Source: an uncultured Peptostreptococcaceae bacterium (GTDB taxonomy: Bacteria > Bacillota > Clostridia > Peptostreptococcales > Anaerovoracaceae). Taken from it: a stretch of DNA of 42,808 bases. A program made the position numbers and the translations under genes. The DNA lies in the NCBI GenBank assembly GCA_905235115.1, contig CAJOKT010000011.1:1-42808 (forward strand), written 5' to 3'. The number at the start of each line of letters is the position of its first letter. The stretch's first letter is position 1. Positions 8,246 through 16,467 of this stretch are shown here, piece by piece. The notes under the pieces were generated by a model. The model was not told the DNA's origin. It searched no databases and saw nothing but the letters and a program-made list of their open reading frames with translations.

Positions 8246-9316
8246 ATGAAAAAGTTTTTTGTCTTATTGTTATCGATCATGATGATCATGAGTCTTTTCG
8301 CTTGTGGAAACAGTTCTTCCGGCCAGGGAACTGAAGAGCCCACAGAAACTGGAGACCTTGATCTCCCTGAGATCTCATTCAACTATTCCAGCAACTTCCC
8401 TGAGACACACCGTGTCTCAAAGCTGGACCAGGCATGGTTTGAAGAACTTGAGGAAAAGGCCAACATCAAGATCACCCCGTACTGGAGCAACAGCTTAACT
8501 TCCGCTGCGTCGCCCTATACAGAAACCGCAAACGGTGTTTCTGACATTACACACATCGCTCCGGGAAACGAAAAGGATCACTTCGTTATTGAGAATGCAG
8601 TTGGATTCTTCTTCTACGGAACAAAGAACAAGGAAGTTCTCTACAATGCTGCTGTGGATCTGTTCGAGAGCACACCGGAATGGCAGGCTGAGTATGAAGG
8701 CGTCAAGGTCCTTTGGCTCGGCTCCATGGGAGACCTCTTCGCTTTCACAAAAGAAGAGATCACTGACGTCCAGGACCTGAAGGGTGCTGCGATCCGCTGC
8801 ACAGAGGATCAGGCGTATCAGCTGGTTGAAAAGATGGGCGGCACGGCTGTTCGTATGCCGGTCAGCGAGCTCTATGAATCCCTTGAAAAAGGCACGGTCC
8901 AGGGTATCATCAACGGCACCAATACGATCGAACAGTATCAGCTGGGAGATCTGCTGGGATATGCTCTTGACCTTGGACTTTCAGGTTCATTTGCTGTTCA
9001 CGCGTTCATAAACGAAGATTCCTGGAACAAACTTACCCCGGATCAGCAGGATATCCTTATGGAAACCTGCAAAGAGCGTGCTCTCGCCCAGATGGTCGCC
9101 ATCGACGAGTGGACACAGCTCTCCGGAGACTACTGCAGAGACCTCGGAATGGTATTCAAGACTCTGTCTGATGAAGATCAGGCAAAACTTGACGCTTTCT
9201 ATGAGGAAATGGCTCAGATCAAGATCCAGGAACTCAATGATGCAGGCTACGACGGACAGGCAATCTTTGACAGAGCCCGCAGCCTGGTAGAAAAGTATAA
9301 CGAGCAGTTCAATTAG
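8246..9316 (+). CDS. dctP: TRAP transporter solute-binding lipoprotein, DctP family
   Basis: A 356-residue secreted lipoprotein. A lysine plus hydrophobic signal (residues 1-20) ends in a lipobox SLFAC with Cys21 as the acylated residue, then an acidic Thr/Glu/Gly linker. The DctP fold is shown by DLKGAAIRCT, which holds the arginine that usually salt-bridges a substrate carboxylate, followed by PVSELYESLEKGTVQGI. TRAP binding proteins deliver organic acids to a DctQ/DctM pair, which follows directly. A carboxylate- or sulfonate-containing substrate is therefore likely. The start has a TTGGAGGC ribosome binding site. Confidence 0.92.
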   Translation: MKKFFVLLLSIMMIMSLFACGNSSSGQGTEEPTETGDLDLPEISFNYSSNFPETHRVSKLDQAWFEELEEKANIKITPYWSNSLTSAASPYTETANGVSDITHIAPGNEKDHFVIENAVGFFFYGTKNKEVLYNAAVDLFESTPEWQAEYEGVKVLWLGSMGDLFAFTKEEITDVQDLKGAAIRCTEDQAYQLVEKMGGTAVRMPVSELYESLEKGTVQGIINGTNTIEQYQLGDLLGYALDLGLSGSFAVHAFINEDSWNKLTPDQQDILMETCKERALAQMVAIDEWTQLSGDYCRDLGMVFKTLSDEDQAKLDAFYEEMAQIKIQELNDAGYDGQAIFDRARSLVEKYNEQFN

Positions 9317-9329
9317 TTTCATCCGGTAT

Positions 9330-9359
9330 TTCCGGCACTCACTTTTGTGAGTGCCGGAA
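9330..9359 (+). other. Strong intercistronic hairpin between dctP and dctQ
   Basis: A perfect 13-bp stem, TTCCGGCACTCAC with GTGAGTGCCGGAA, around a TTTT loop. It is not followed by a T-run. Hairpins here usually stabilise the binding-protein mRNA so that it is made in excess over the membrane subunits. That role is an inference. Confidence 0.7.
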
Positions 9360-9393
9360 TAAATGTAACACTTTTGGAATGGAGGGATGAGGC

Positions 9394-9933
9394 TTGAAAA
9401 CGGTATACAGGATAATGGAAATAATTGGCTGCATATTTGTTGTGATCGCAATGGTCGTGATCGCAGGAAATGTGTTCAAACGTTGGATTACCGGCTCTCC
9501 GATGCATGGCGCTTATGAGCTGGCAGGCCTGTGCGCTTGCATGTTTGTATCCGTATGCATTCCCATGGCAGTTGCAAGCGAGGGGCACACATCTGTCGAG
9601 ATCATTTATCGAAAGATAAACAAGACAGGGAAATATATCATGGCCTATATGGGCGTGATATTCGATCTTCTGGCAGGAGGACTGATGTCATTTGCCAGCT
9701 ACAGACTGGGTTGGAAAATGATGGCGATTCATGAAACTACGGACTCGCTCCTGATCCCGAGATGGCCTTTCAGATTGTTGTGGGGGACGTGCATGCTTAT
9801 GTTTTGCATATTTACTATCAGTAAAGCGCTGGAGATCCCTGCCAAGATCAAACAGGAATCCGAGCCTTTGACTGAGGCGGACATCGCCCAGAAGGAAATA
9901 GAAGAAGTTGAGAGAGGGGGTGTTGAAGAATGA
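9394..9933 (+). CDS. dctQ: TRAP transporter small membrane subunit, DctQ family
   Basis: A 179-residue protein with four hydrophobic segments and a charged C-terminal tail, the standard DctQ layout. The GHTSVEI segment between helices 2 and 3 is typical of the family. Translation begins at TTG (9394), supported by GGAGGGATGAGG about 8 nt upstream; there is no suitable ATG nearby. The gene ends in ATGA, where the stop overlaps the start of dctM by 4 nt, which indicates translational coupling. DctQ links the binding protein to the large DctM channel in sodium-driven import. Confidence 0.9.
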   Translation: MKTVYRIMEIIGCIFVVIAMVVIAGNVFKRWITGSPMHGAYELAGLCACMFVSVCIPMAVASEGHTSVEIIYRKINKTGKYIMAYMGVIFDLLAGGLMSFASYRLGWKMMAIHETTDSLLIPRWPFRLLWGTCMLMFCIFTISKALEIPAKIKQESEPLTEADIAQKEIEEVERGGVEE

Positions 9934-11231
9934 CACCGCTGCTTTGGGGATTAGTTGGACTGATCCTGCTTCTTGTTTTGCTTTTGTGTAATGTAAAAAT
10001 CGGAACAGCCATGAGCATAGTCGGATTGTTCGGACTGAGCATGATCCTGAATCCGACAGCAGCCATCACAAAGCTGGGAACGGCGCCATTTGATACGATC
10101 AGCTCCTATGACTACGCGGTAATGCCGTTGTTCGTGCTGTTCGCCAACATCATAGCGAAGACGGGAATCGGCGCTGATCTCTACACCTTTTTCTACAGGA
10201 CTATTGGAAGACTTCGCGGCGGTATGGCGATGGCATCGATCGTAGCCTGCGCGATATTCGCGGCGATCAGTTCTTCAACAGTAGCTACAGCTGTAACTAT
10301 CGGACTTATAGCGCTTCCGGAAATGAAAAAGCTGGGATATAAGGAAGAACTTGCGACAGGGAGCGTTGCGGCCGGCGGAACGCTGGGGGTCATGATCCCT
10401 CCGAGCGGGTATTTGATCACATATGGTGTCATCACCGGCACATCCATATCCAAGCTGTTCATGGCCGGTATTATTCCCGGGGCGATCCTGGCTCTGGCAT
10501 TTGTAATTGTTATACGGATCATATGTACGATCCACCCCGATTGGGGTCCCAAAGGTACAGCCTATACAGGCAAGGAGATCTGGGAAGCGGCGAGAAAGTG
10601 TATCGATATCGTTATCCTGATCATATTTGTTTTGGGAGGGATCATGATCGGCGCATTTACTGCTACGGAAGCAGGTGCTCTCGGATGTGTAGGCGCCGTA
10701 ATACTGACCACAATAAGGAAAAAGATGAACCTGTCAACGTTTATTGACGCTGTCAAGGGCACTCTGAAAAACACGGGTATGGTTTATTTCATGATGCTGA
10801 GCGCCATGGTTTTGAACGCTTTTGTATCACTTACGACTATTACTCCGACCCTGACAAAAATAATCTCAGCATGGAGCATCGACTATCGTGTTGTGGCAAT
10901 TGGAATCATCGCTATTTATTTGTTCCTCGGCTGCTTCCTGAACGGAACAGCAATGCTGTTGCTGACGATGCCGATATTCTATCCGATCATGACAGGCATG
11001 GGTGCGGATCCGATATGGCTCGGCGCATTAGCAGTTCTGTGTATGGAAATGGGAGCACTTACTCCGCCAGTGGGATTGAATTGTTTTGTCGTTGCCGGAC
11101 TTGATAAGAGCGTTCCTCTTGAAAAGGTATTCAAAGGGATAATACCCTTCCTTCTGGCGCAGTTTGTGGTTGCGGCAATCGTGATCCTGTTCCCGCAGGT
11201 GGCAACATGGCTTCCTTATCTTGCAAAATAA
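9930..11231 (+). CDS. dctM: TRAP transporter large permease, DctM family
   Basis: A 433-residue protein with about 12 membrane segments. Family features include PLFVLFANII, the conserved ISSSTVATAVTIG region, GGTLGVMIPPSG and the second repeat with GCFLNGTAMLLLTMPIFYP and ALTPPVGLN. This is the transport channel of the DctPQM system. It is translationally coupled to dctQ (ATGA overlap) and ends 31 nt before the SLC13-type gene, whose ribosome binding site lies after the dctM stop. Confidence 0.94.
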   Translation: MTPLLWGLVGLILLLVLLLCNVKIGTAMSIVGLFGLSMILNPTAAITKLGTAPFDTISSYDYAVMPLFVLFANIIAKTGIGADLYTFFYRTIGRLRGGMAMASIVACAIFAAISSSTVATAVTIGLIALPEMKKLGYKEELATGSVAAGGTLGVMIPPSGYLITYGVITGTSISKLFMAGIIPGAILALAFVIVIRIICTIHPDWGPKGTAYTGKEIWEAARKCIDIVILIIFVLGGIMIGAFTATEAGALGCVGAVILTTIRKKMNLSTFIDAVKGTLKNTGMVYFMMLSAMVLNAFVSLTTITPTLTKIISAWSIDYRVVAIGIIAIYLFLGCFLNGTAMLLLTMPIFYPIMTGMGADPIWLGALAVLCMEMGALTPPVGLNCFVVAGLDKSVPLEKVFKGIIPFLLAQFVVAAIVILFPQVATWLPYLAK

Positions 11232-11262
11232 GGTGAGAACTACTGAAGAAAGGAAAGAAAAA

Positions 11263-12696
11263 ATGAACTCGGAGAAATTATTTAACGGAAAGCCTTCGTA
11301 TTACGTTCACATGGTGATCATATTGGCTTTCATGTTCTTCTTCAAATATCTCCCTGCTCAGGAGCCGATCACACAGGTCGGAATGGGCGTCCTGGGAGTA
11401 TTTATCGGATGGGTATACGGATGCCTGACAGTCGGTATCGTATGGCCCAGCATGATCGGTCTTATAGCCTTCGGATTGACCGGCTATAATGCGGGGATCG
11501 GCGCGACCATGATCTCTGCCTTTGGATCCAATAACGTACTGATCCTCATGTTCGTCCTCGGTATGCTGGGCGTTTTGGAAAATGCCGGTCTGACGGAGTG
11601 GATCGCACTTAAGATCATTCGCGCTAAGATAGGTGAAGGAAGACCCTGGGTCATGGTAGCGCTGCTGCTTGCAGCAGCCTATGTGCTGGTTGCAGTGACC
11701 TTCTCCTGGGCATCTGTTCTGTTTGTCTGGGCAGTCTTCTACAAAATAGTTGAGAAGCAGGGAATCGTTAAGGGAAAATACACGCAGTATGCGATGTTCA
11801 CCATCATGATCGGTTCCATCATCGGCGGACAGGTGATACCTTTCTCCGGCCCGGTGCTCAATATGCAGAGCGCATATACAGGAGCGGGCGGTGAACTGCC
11901 GAGCATAGGAACACATATGCTTTGGATGTTTATCGTCACAGTGATAATCGGAGCAGTGTGGCTGCTCGTAGGCAAATACGTTTTCAAGATCGAACCTGTT
12001 GCAATAGCAAGAGAAAACATTCAGGAGCCTGAGAAACTCAGCTCATATCAGAAGATCGTACTCTTCATGCTTGTTGCATTCCTTCTGCTTTTGATATCCA
12101 CAAACGTTCTGCCAAAAGACTGGGCATTCAGGACGTTGATCGCTGATCTTTCAGTAAAAGGACTGGCCTTCCTTGTACTGGCGCTGATACAGATGCTGAA
12201 CTTCACCAAAGGACAGCGCCTTAACGAGTATATGAAAAAGGTCAACTTCGAAATGATAATGATGGTGGCTCTGATCATCACGTTTACCGGATCCATGGGG
12301 ACAGAGGAAGTAGGCATCATGGCATGGCTTTCACAGAGGATCACACCGATCTTCTCAGGCCTTTCACCGATCGTCTTCTATGTTTTCATCCTGATCGTTC
12401 CCATTGTTCTTACGCAGTTCCTGAACAACCAGGTATGCGCAGTGGTGTTCATACCAGTAGCTCACTCAGTGTGTACTGCTCTGGGCGTAAGCTCAGTAGC
12501 ATCCTATATAGGGATCATGCTGGTAGCGTGCTGCGCTCTTGCAAGCCCGTCAGGATGTGCGTCAGCAGGTCTGATGTACTCAAACACAGAGTGGTTCGAT
12601 GTTAAGACAACAATGAAGTATGGTTGGTGCTTCGCTGCGATCGCACTCGTGATCAGTGTGGTCGTAGGAATCCCTCTCGGAAGTTTAATCTGGTAG
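11263..12696 (+). CDS. SLC13/DASS-type anion permease
   Basis: A 477-residue polytopic protein of the divalent anion:sodium symporter/ArsB superfamily. The two hairpin motifs are visible: ATMISAFGSNNVLILMF in the first half and TQFLNNQVCAVVFIPVA with ASPSGCASAGLMYSN in the second. Known members move di- or tricarboxylates or sulfate. I use the ATG at 11263 (AAGGAAAG site) rather than the TTG at 11221, which lies inside dctM. A second, unrelated carboxylate transporter in the same operon suggests two substrates, or uptake by one and product exchange by the other. Both readings are inference. Confidence 0.85.
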   Translation: MNSEKLFNGKPSYYVHMVIILAFMFFFKYLPAQEPITQVGMGVLGVFIGWVYGCLTVGIVWPSMIGLIAFGLTGYNAGIGATMISAFGSNNVLILMFVLGMLGVLENAGLTEWIALKIIRAKIGEGRPWVMVALLLAAAYVLVAVTFSWASVLFVWAVFYKIVEKQGIVKGKYTQYAMFTIMIGSIIGGQVIPFSGPVLNMQSAYTGAGGELPSIGTHMLWMFIVTVIIGAVWLLVGKYVFKIEPVAIARENIQEPEKLSSYQKIVLFMLVAFLLLLISTNVLPKDWAFRTLIADLSVKGLAFLVLALIQMLNFTKGQRLNEYMKKVNFEMIMMVALIITFTGSMGTEEVGIMAWLSQRITPIFSGLSPIVFYVFILIVPIVLTQFLNNQVCAVVFIPVAHSVCTALGVSSVASYIGIMLVACCALASPSGCASAGLMYSNTEWFDVKTTMKYGWCFAAIALVISVVVGIPLGSLIW

Positions 12697-12721
12697 CACT
12701 TGACCCATACCAACAGAAGAA

Positions 12722-12769
12722 GGAGAGGGGCTTCTTTAGGCATCAGATTGTTTTGAGAAGCCCCTCCCC
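12722..12769 (+). other. Long hairpin upstream of the GRE activase gene
   Basis: AGGGGCTTCT (12726-12735) pairs perfectly with AGAAGCCCCT (12756-12765), extended by a few pairs, around a 20-nt loop. No T-run follows. It ends just before the activase ribosome binding site and could limit readthrough from the transporter genes or set the activase level. Confidence 0.5.
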
Positions 12770-12784
12770 ATAATGAGGAACAAA

Positions 12785-13684
12785 ATGAATACTAACTATG
12801 GAGAAATAGTAGGTAACATTTTTAATATCCAACGGTATTCTATCCATGACGGACCGGGTATCAGGACGACAGTATTCGTCAAGGGTTGTCCTCTCAGATG
12901 CTTCTGGTGTCAAAATCCCGAGTCCTGGTCCAGACAGGTAGAGCTCCTGTGGAACAGAGGCCTTTGCACGAATTGCGGCCGCTGCGTCAAAGTATGCAGA
13001 TATGGCGCACTGTCCTTTTCTGAAGGCCTTGTGGTCATGGACCGTGGGAAATGCACGAAATGCGGTGATTGTGTGGGCGCATGCTTCAACAAGGCAAGAT
13101 CGATCAAGGGATATACGATCACTGCGCAAAAAACGCTGGAAGAAGTGTTGAAAGACCGAAGACTGTATTCGAAGTCAGGAGGCGGAGTAACGATATCCGG
13201 AGGAGAAGCCACCGCACAGCCGGAATTCACCACGGCTGTCCTTCGACTCTGTAAAGAAAACTGGATCCACACAGCGATAGAGACCTGCGGACAGCGGGAT
13301 TGGGAAACGCTCAAGGGCATTCTTGAGTATACCGATTATGTTCTTTATGACATCAAATGTGTGGATGATGAAAAGCACAAGAGAGGGACAGGAGTATCCA
13401 ACGGACTGATACTGAGCAATGCAGCTAAAATAGCAGCGTGGAAGCCAGTGCTGTTCAGGATGCCGCTGATCCCGGGATATAACGATAATGAAGAGGACGT
13501 TCTTAAGTTCAGAAAACTGGTTCGGGACGATTTTGGGCTGGGTTCTGAGAGCATGGAACTTCTGAAATATAACCCAATGGGTGAAGAAAAGTACAGACAT
13601 CTGGATCGTCCGGAGGACGAGATACCGAGCTATCAGGCTCAGTCTCAGGAACAAATGGATCGCCTGGAGGAACTTCTTCACTGA
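12785..13684 (+). CDS. Glycyl radical enzyme activase (radical SAM)
   Basis: A 299-residue radical-SAM enzyme that installs the glycyl radical on the partner GRE using S-adenosylmethionine. The radical-SAM cluster motif CPLRCFWC (C-x3-C-x2-C) follows HDGPGIRTTVF. Two further ferredoxin-like cysteine groups, CTNCGRCVKVC and CTKCGDCVGAC, are inserted after it, as in activases of GRE dehydratases, lyases and decarboxylases but not PFL activase. SGGEAT holds a SAM-contact region. I place the start at the second ATG (12785) because GAGGAA lies just upstream of it; the ATG at 12773 has no such site and abuts a hairpin. It is a strong sign that the upstream GRE (5790-8189) is functional. Confidence 0.94.
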   Translation: MNTNYGEIVGNIFNIQRYSIHDGPGIRTTVFVKGCPLRCFWCQNPESWSRQVELLWNRGLCTNCGRCVKVCRYGALSFSEGLVVMDRGKCTKCGDCVGACFNKARSIKGYTITAQKTLEEVLKDRRLYSKSGGGVTISGGEATAQPEFTTAVLRLCKENWIHTAIETCGQRDWETLKGILEYTDYVLYDIKCVDDEKHKRGTGVSNGLILSNAAKIAAWKPVLFRMPLIPGYNDNEEDVLKFRKLVRDDFGLGSESMELLKYNPMGEEKYRHLDRPEDEIPSYQAQSQEQMDRLEELLH

Positions 13685-13698
13685 AGGAAGGTAAGATA

Positions 13699-14055
13699 AT
13701 GAGTTATAAAGTAACATACGCAAACGAAGCATATAAATATGAGGCGCCGGGACATTACGATGTGAGAACGACCCGGCTTCACGACCCTGCAGACGTGGAC
13801 GGGGGAGTGATCGTAAACGGCCTGTCCCATTTTTTGCCCGGTGGCGGCGCAGAACCGGCTGTGGCGAAATTTGAGATGATCTATTATGTCGTCGAGGGAG
13901 AGATGACTGTTACCATGTACGACGAAGACGATCAGCCCACAGAGTATGTGCTGAAAGAGGGTGACAGTGTACACTTCAGCAAAGGCACACGAAGAAGCTG
14001 TAAGAATACTGGGATCCGGACATCACAGATGCTGACGATCCTGATCAGACAATAA
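13699..14055 (+). CDS. Small single-domain cupin protein
   Basis: A 118-residue protein with a cupin beta-barrel (roughly residues 40-115). The first cupin motif is seen around EMIYYVVEGEMTVTM and the second around EGDSVHFSKGTRRSCKN. The metal-binding histidines of catalytic cupins are incomplete: motif 1 lacks the HxH pair, though Glu and one His remain. Such proteins can be isomerases, decarboxylases or ligand sensors. It follows the activase by 14 nt with an AAGGAAGG site and precedes the CoA transferase genes. Its role in the pathway is unknown; an auxiliary isomerase is one option. Confidence 0.75.
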   Translation: MSYKVTYANEAYKYEAPGHYDVRTTRLHDPADVDGGVIVNGLSHFLPGGGAEPAVAKFEMIYYVVEGEMTVTMYDEDDQPTEYVLKEGDSVHFSKGTRRSCKNTGIRTSQMLTILIRQ

Positions 14056-14066
14056 TCGAGGTTTTT

Positions 14067-14747
14067 ATGTTTCCATCAAAAGTGACAACAGTGGAAGATG
14101 CGGTCAGACACCTTAAAACAGGAATGACCCTCATGTCCGGAGGATTCCAGTGCTGCGGAATCCCGGAGACGCTTCTTAAGGCTGTTTCCGGGACCGATGC
14201 AGCTGATCTCACGGTCATCACCCTGAGTACGGCTTTGAAGGGGAGAGGAACAGGAATCCTGATCCATGAAGGCAAAGTCAGGAAACTCTACGTCTCCCAC
14301 ATCGGATCCAACACAGAGACAGTGGAAAAGACGCTGAACGGTGAGTTGGAGTGCGTTTTCGTGCCCCAGGGGACCCTGGCAGAAAGAATCCGCGCAGGCG
14401 GAAGCGGTCTCGGAGGCATCCTGACACCTACAGGTCTGGGGACTCCAATAGCAGATGGAAAAGAGATCCTGACAGTAAACGGGAAAGAGTACCTTTTGGA
14501 GCTGCCGCTACACGCGGACATAGCCTTCATTCACGCCTGGAAGGCAGATACCATGGGCAATCTTGCCTATCACTATTCTGCACGGAATTACAACCCGCTC
14601 ATGGCTATGGCGGCGGATTTCGTGATCGCAGAGGCGGAGACCATCGTAGAAGCCGGCGAACTGGGGCCTGACGAGATAGAAACGCCTGCCTGTGTGGTGG
14701 ACGTCGTCGTTCAGGGAGAACCGGTACGAGCAAGATGGGAGGTGTGA
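14067..14747 (+). CDS. CoA transferase subunit A (type I, 3-oxoacid/acetate CoA-transferase family)
   Basis: A 226-residue alpha subunit of a family I CoA transferase. The glycine-rich GGSGLGGILTPTGLGTP segment (about residues 111-127) and the N-terminal GMTLMSGGFQCCGIPE segment match AtoD/ScoA-type subunits. Together with subunit B it would transfer CoA between acyl-CoA and a carboxylate such as acetoacetate or acetate. In this operon the obvious use is to activate acetoacetate from the BKACE reaction, or to recover energy from its acyl-CoA product. Ribosome binding site CGAGG. The stop lies 2 nt before the subunit B start codon, and the ribosome binding site of B lies within the end of this gene. 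Confidence 0.9.
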   Translation: MFPSKVTTVEDAVRHLKTGMTLMSGGFQCCGIPETLLKAVSGTDAADLTVITLSTALKGRGTGILIHEGKVRKLYVSHIGSNTETVEKTLNGELECVFVPQGTLAERIRAGGSGLGGILTPTGLGTPIADGKEILTVNGKEYLLELPLHADIAFIHAWKADTMGNLAYHYSARNYNPLMAMAADFVIAEAETIVEAGELGPDEIETPACVVDVVVQGEPVRARWEV

Positions 14748-14749
14748 CC

Positions 14750-15403
14750 ATGGATGCGAAAGAAAAGATATGCCGCAGAGTCGCGAAAATGTTCCGGACC
14801 GGAGACGTAGTGAATCTGGGTTTCGGCATGCCGACAAAAGTCATGGATTATGTTCCGAAGGACCTGGACATCTGGTTCGATTCGGAAAACGGAATAATGG
14901 GACTGGGAGAACCTCCTGCAAAAGGGGACGAGAACCATGACGTGATAAATGCCATGGGATTCGCGGCATCCATGCGGCTAGGTGCGTGCTGCTTTGACAG
15001 CGCCATGTCTTTTGCGCTGATCAGAGGAGGACATGTGGACTATACCGTACTGGGAGCGTTTGAGGTCGACGAATCAGGCAACCTCGCGAACTGGACGATC
15101 CCGGGCAAAAGAATCGCCGGAATGGGCGGAGCCATGGATCTTGTCTCGGGGAGCAGGCATGTGATCGCCGCGATGACTCATACTGACAGGGACGGCAACC
15201 CAAAGATCAGGAAAAAATGCGCCCTGCCCCTGACCGGAGCAGGTGTAGTCACACAGATAGTTACGGAACTGGCCCTTATCGATGTGACACCGGAAGGGCT
15301 TGTGCTCAGAGAGATCGCTGAGGACACGACGGTGGATGAGGTGCGGAGACTTACTGAAGCGCCGCTTCTGATCGCTGAACCTTTGGATGTGATGGAATGG
15401 TAA
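14750..15403 (+). CDS. CoA transferase subunit B (type I, catalytic Glu subunit)
   Basis: A 217-residue beta subunit of the same transferase. The catalytic glutamate lies in FDSENGIMGLG (SENG motif), which forms the glutamyl-CoA thioester in this family. GAFEVDESGNLANWTIPGK and GMGGAMDLVSG are further hallmarks. I use the ATG at 14750, which follows GGGAGGTG, rather than the ATG at 14735 that overlaps subunit A. The gene is translationally coupled to subunit A and is followed by a 43-nt gap holding an inverted repeat before the BKACE gene. Confidence 0.92.
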   Translation: MDAKEKICRRVAKMFRTGDVVNLGFGMPTKVMDYVPKDLDIWFDSENGIMGLGEPPAKGDENHDVINAMGFAASMRLGACCFDSAMSFALIRGGHVDYTVLGAFEVDESGNLANWTIPGKRIAGMGGAMDLVSGSRHVIAAMTHTDRDGNPKIRKKCALPLTGAGVVTQIVTELALIDVTPEGLVLREIAEDTTVDEVRRLTEAPLLIAEPLDVMEW

Positions 15404-15419
15404 ATAACTTACATAAAGA

Positions 15420-15435
15420 GATCACAAATGTGATC
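15420..15435. promoter_or_regulatory. Perfect inverted repeat before the BKACE gene
   Basis: GATCACA-AA-TGTGATC, a 7-bp perfect palindrome directly before the AGGAGGT ribosome binding site of the BKACE gene. The TGTGATC half-site resembles CRP/FNR-family operators. As RNA it can form a GATCAC-AAAT-GTGATC hairpin. Whether it acts as DNA or RNA is not decidable here. Confidence 0.5.
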
Positions 15436-15446
15436 AGGAGGTAAAA

Positions 15447-16355
15447 ATGGCAAAGACAAATAAATGTATCATATCAGCCTGCCTTTGCGGGGCAGCAACG
15501 AAGAAATCACAGGCACCTACAGTGCCGTACACTCCGGAGGAGATCTCCGATCAGGTTCTGGCAACAGCAAAAGCAGGAGCTGCCATAGTGCACATCCACG
15601 TTCGTGAAGACAAAGAGGTCAACGGCGAGATGCAGATCGGCTACAAGTCGATGAGCTATGAAAAATTCGCTGAGACCGTAGAACTCTCCAGAAAGAAATG
15701 CCTGGCTGAGGACGTGGACGTGATCATAAATCTGACCACATCCGGCGGAGAGTATGAGGATTACAAGAGACTGCAGCATCTGGAAAGACTTCGCCCGGAG
15801 ATGTGCTCATTCGACCCCGGCACACTTAACTGGGGAAACGTCAGCATCTTTGAGAATCATCCGAGGTTCCTGAACCTGCTCAGCGAAGAGGTGGTGAAGG
15901 ATGATATCAAACCGGAGTTCGAGGTGTTCGACACAGGTCACATAGATTCAGTCGCCTACTATTGCAAGAAATGGAATATTCCGCAGCCGGCACACTATCA
16001 GTTCATCATGGGTGTAGGCGGCGCGATGCCTGGCACGACCGGCAATCTGGCATTCTTGGTGGACAAGCTTCCAAAGGATGCAACATGGTCTGTCTCCGGC
16101 ATAGGCAAGGCACATATGCCTATGATGCTGGCAGGACTGGCGCTGGGCTGTGACGGCTTAAGGGTCGGTCTGGAAGACAATATCATCTACGGCAGAGAAG
16201 CAAACGGCGACAAGATCATCGCCACCAACGTCTCACTTGTAGAACGTGCAGCACGCCTGATCAAAGACGCAGGAAGAGAAGTGGCTACGGCGCAGGAAGC
16301 CAGAGAGATCCTGGGAATCACCAGAAACTGTCTGAGAGACGGCTATGTGAAATAA
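15447..16355 (+). CDS. Beta-keto acid cleavage enzyme (BKACE / Kce family, DUF849)
   Basis: A 302-residue TIM-barrel enzyme. The zinc-ligand pair is in VHIHVRED (about residues 48-55) and the third ligand is the Glu of LRVGLEDN (about residues 245-252). FDPGTLNWG and the GGAMPGT stretch are also typical. BKACEs condense a beta-keto acid with acetyl-CoA and cleave it to acetoacetate and a shortened acyl-CoA. Kce of lysine fermentation and the dehydrocarnitine cleavage enzyme are characterised members. With the upstream beta-hydroxy acid dehydrogenase and the CoA transferase it forms a complete oxidation-cleavage-recycling module. The R-group specificity is unknown. It is the last gene of the operon. 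Confidence 0.92.
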   Translation: MAKTNKCIISACLCGAATKKSQAPTVPYTPEEISDQVLATAKAGAAIVHIHVREDKEVNGEMQIGYKSMSYEKFAETVELSRKKCLAEDVDVIINLTTSGGEYEDYKRLQHLERLRPEMCSFDPGTLNWGNVSIFENHPRFLNLLSEEVVKDDIKPEFEVFDTGHIDSVAYYCKKWNIPQPAHYQFIMGVGGAMPGTTGNLAFLVDKLPKDATWSVSGIGKAHMPMMLAGLALGCDGLRVGLEDNIIYGREANGDKIIATNVSLVERAARLIKDAGREVATAQEAREILGITRNCLRDGYVK

Positions 16356-16427
16356 AGACAATATGAAATGATGTTACGAAACTCCTTTCTTATTGATATG
16401 AGTAAACGGCAACAAACAGTCGAAAAT

Positions 16428-16467
16428 GCAAAAGACCTCGGAGCACTGCAGCTCCGGGGTCTTTTGC
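16428..16467. terminator. Bidirectional intrinsic terminator of the catabolic operon
   Basis: A 17-bp stem (one G.T pair), GCAAAAGACC...GGTCTTTTGC, with loop ACTGCA. The A4 and T4 tracts at the base suit termination from either side. Confidence 0.85.

Noticed and set aside
2646-16355. A bacterial microcompartment-associated GRE locus
   Set aside because: No shell proteins, aldehyde dehydrogenase, phosphotransacylase or targeting peptide were found.
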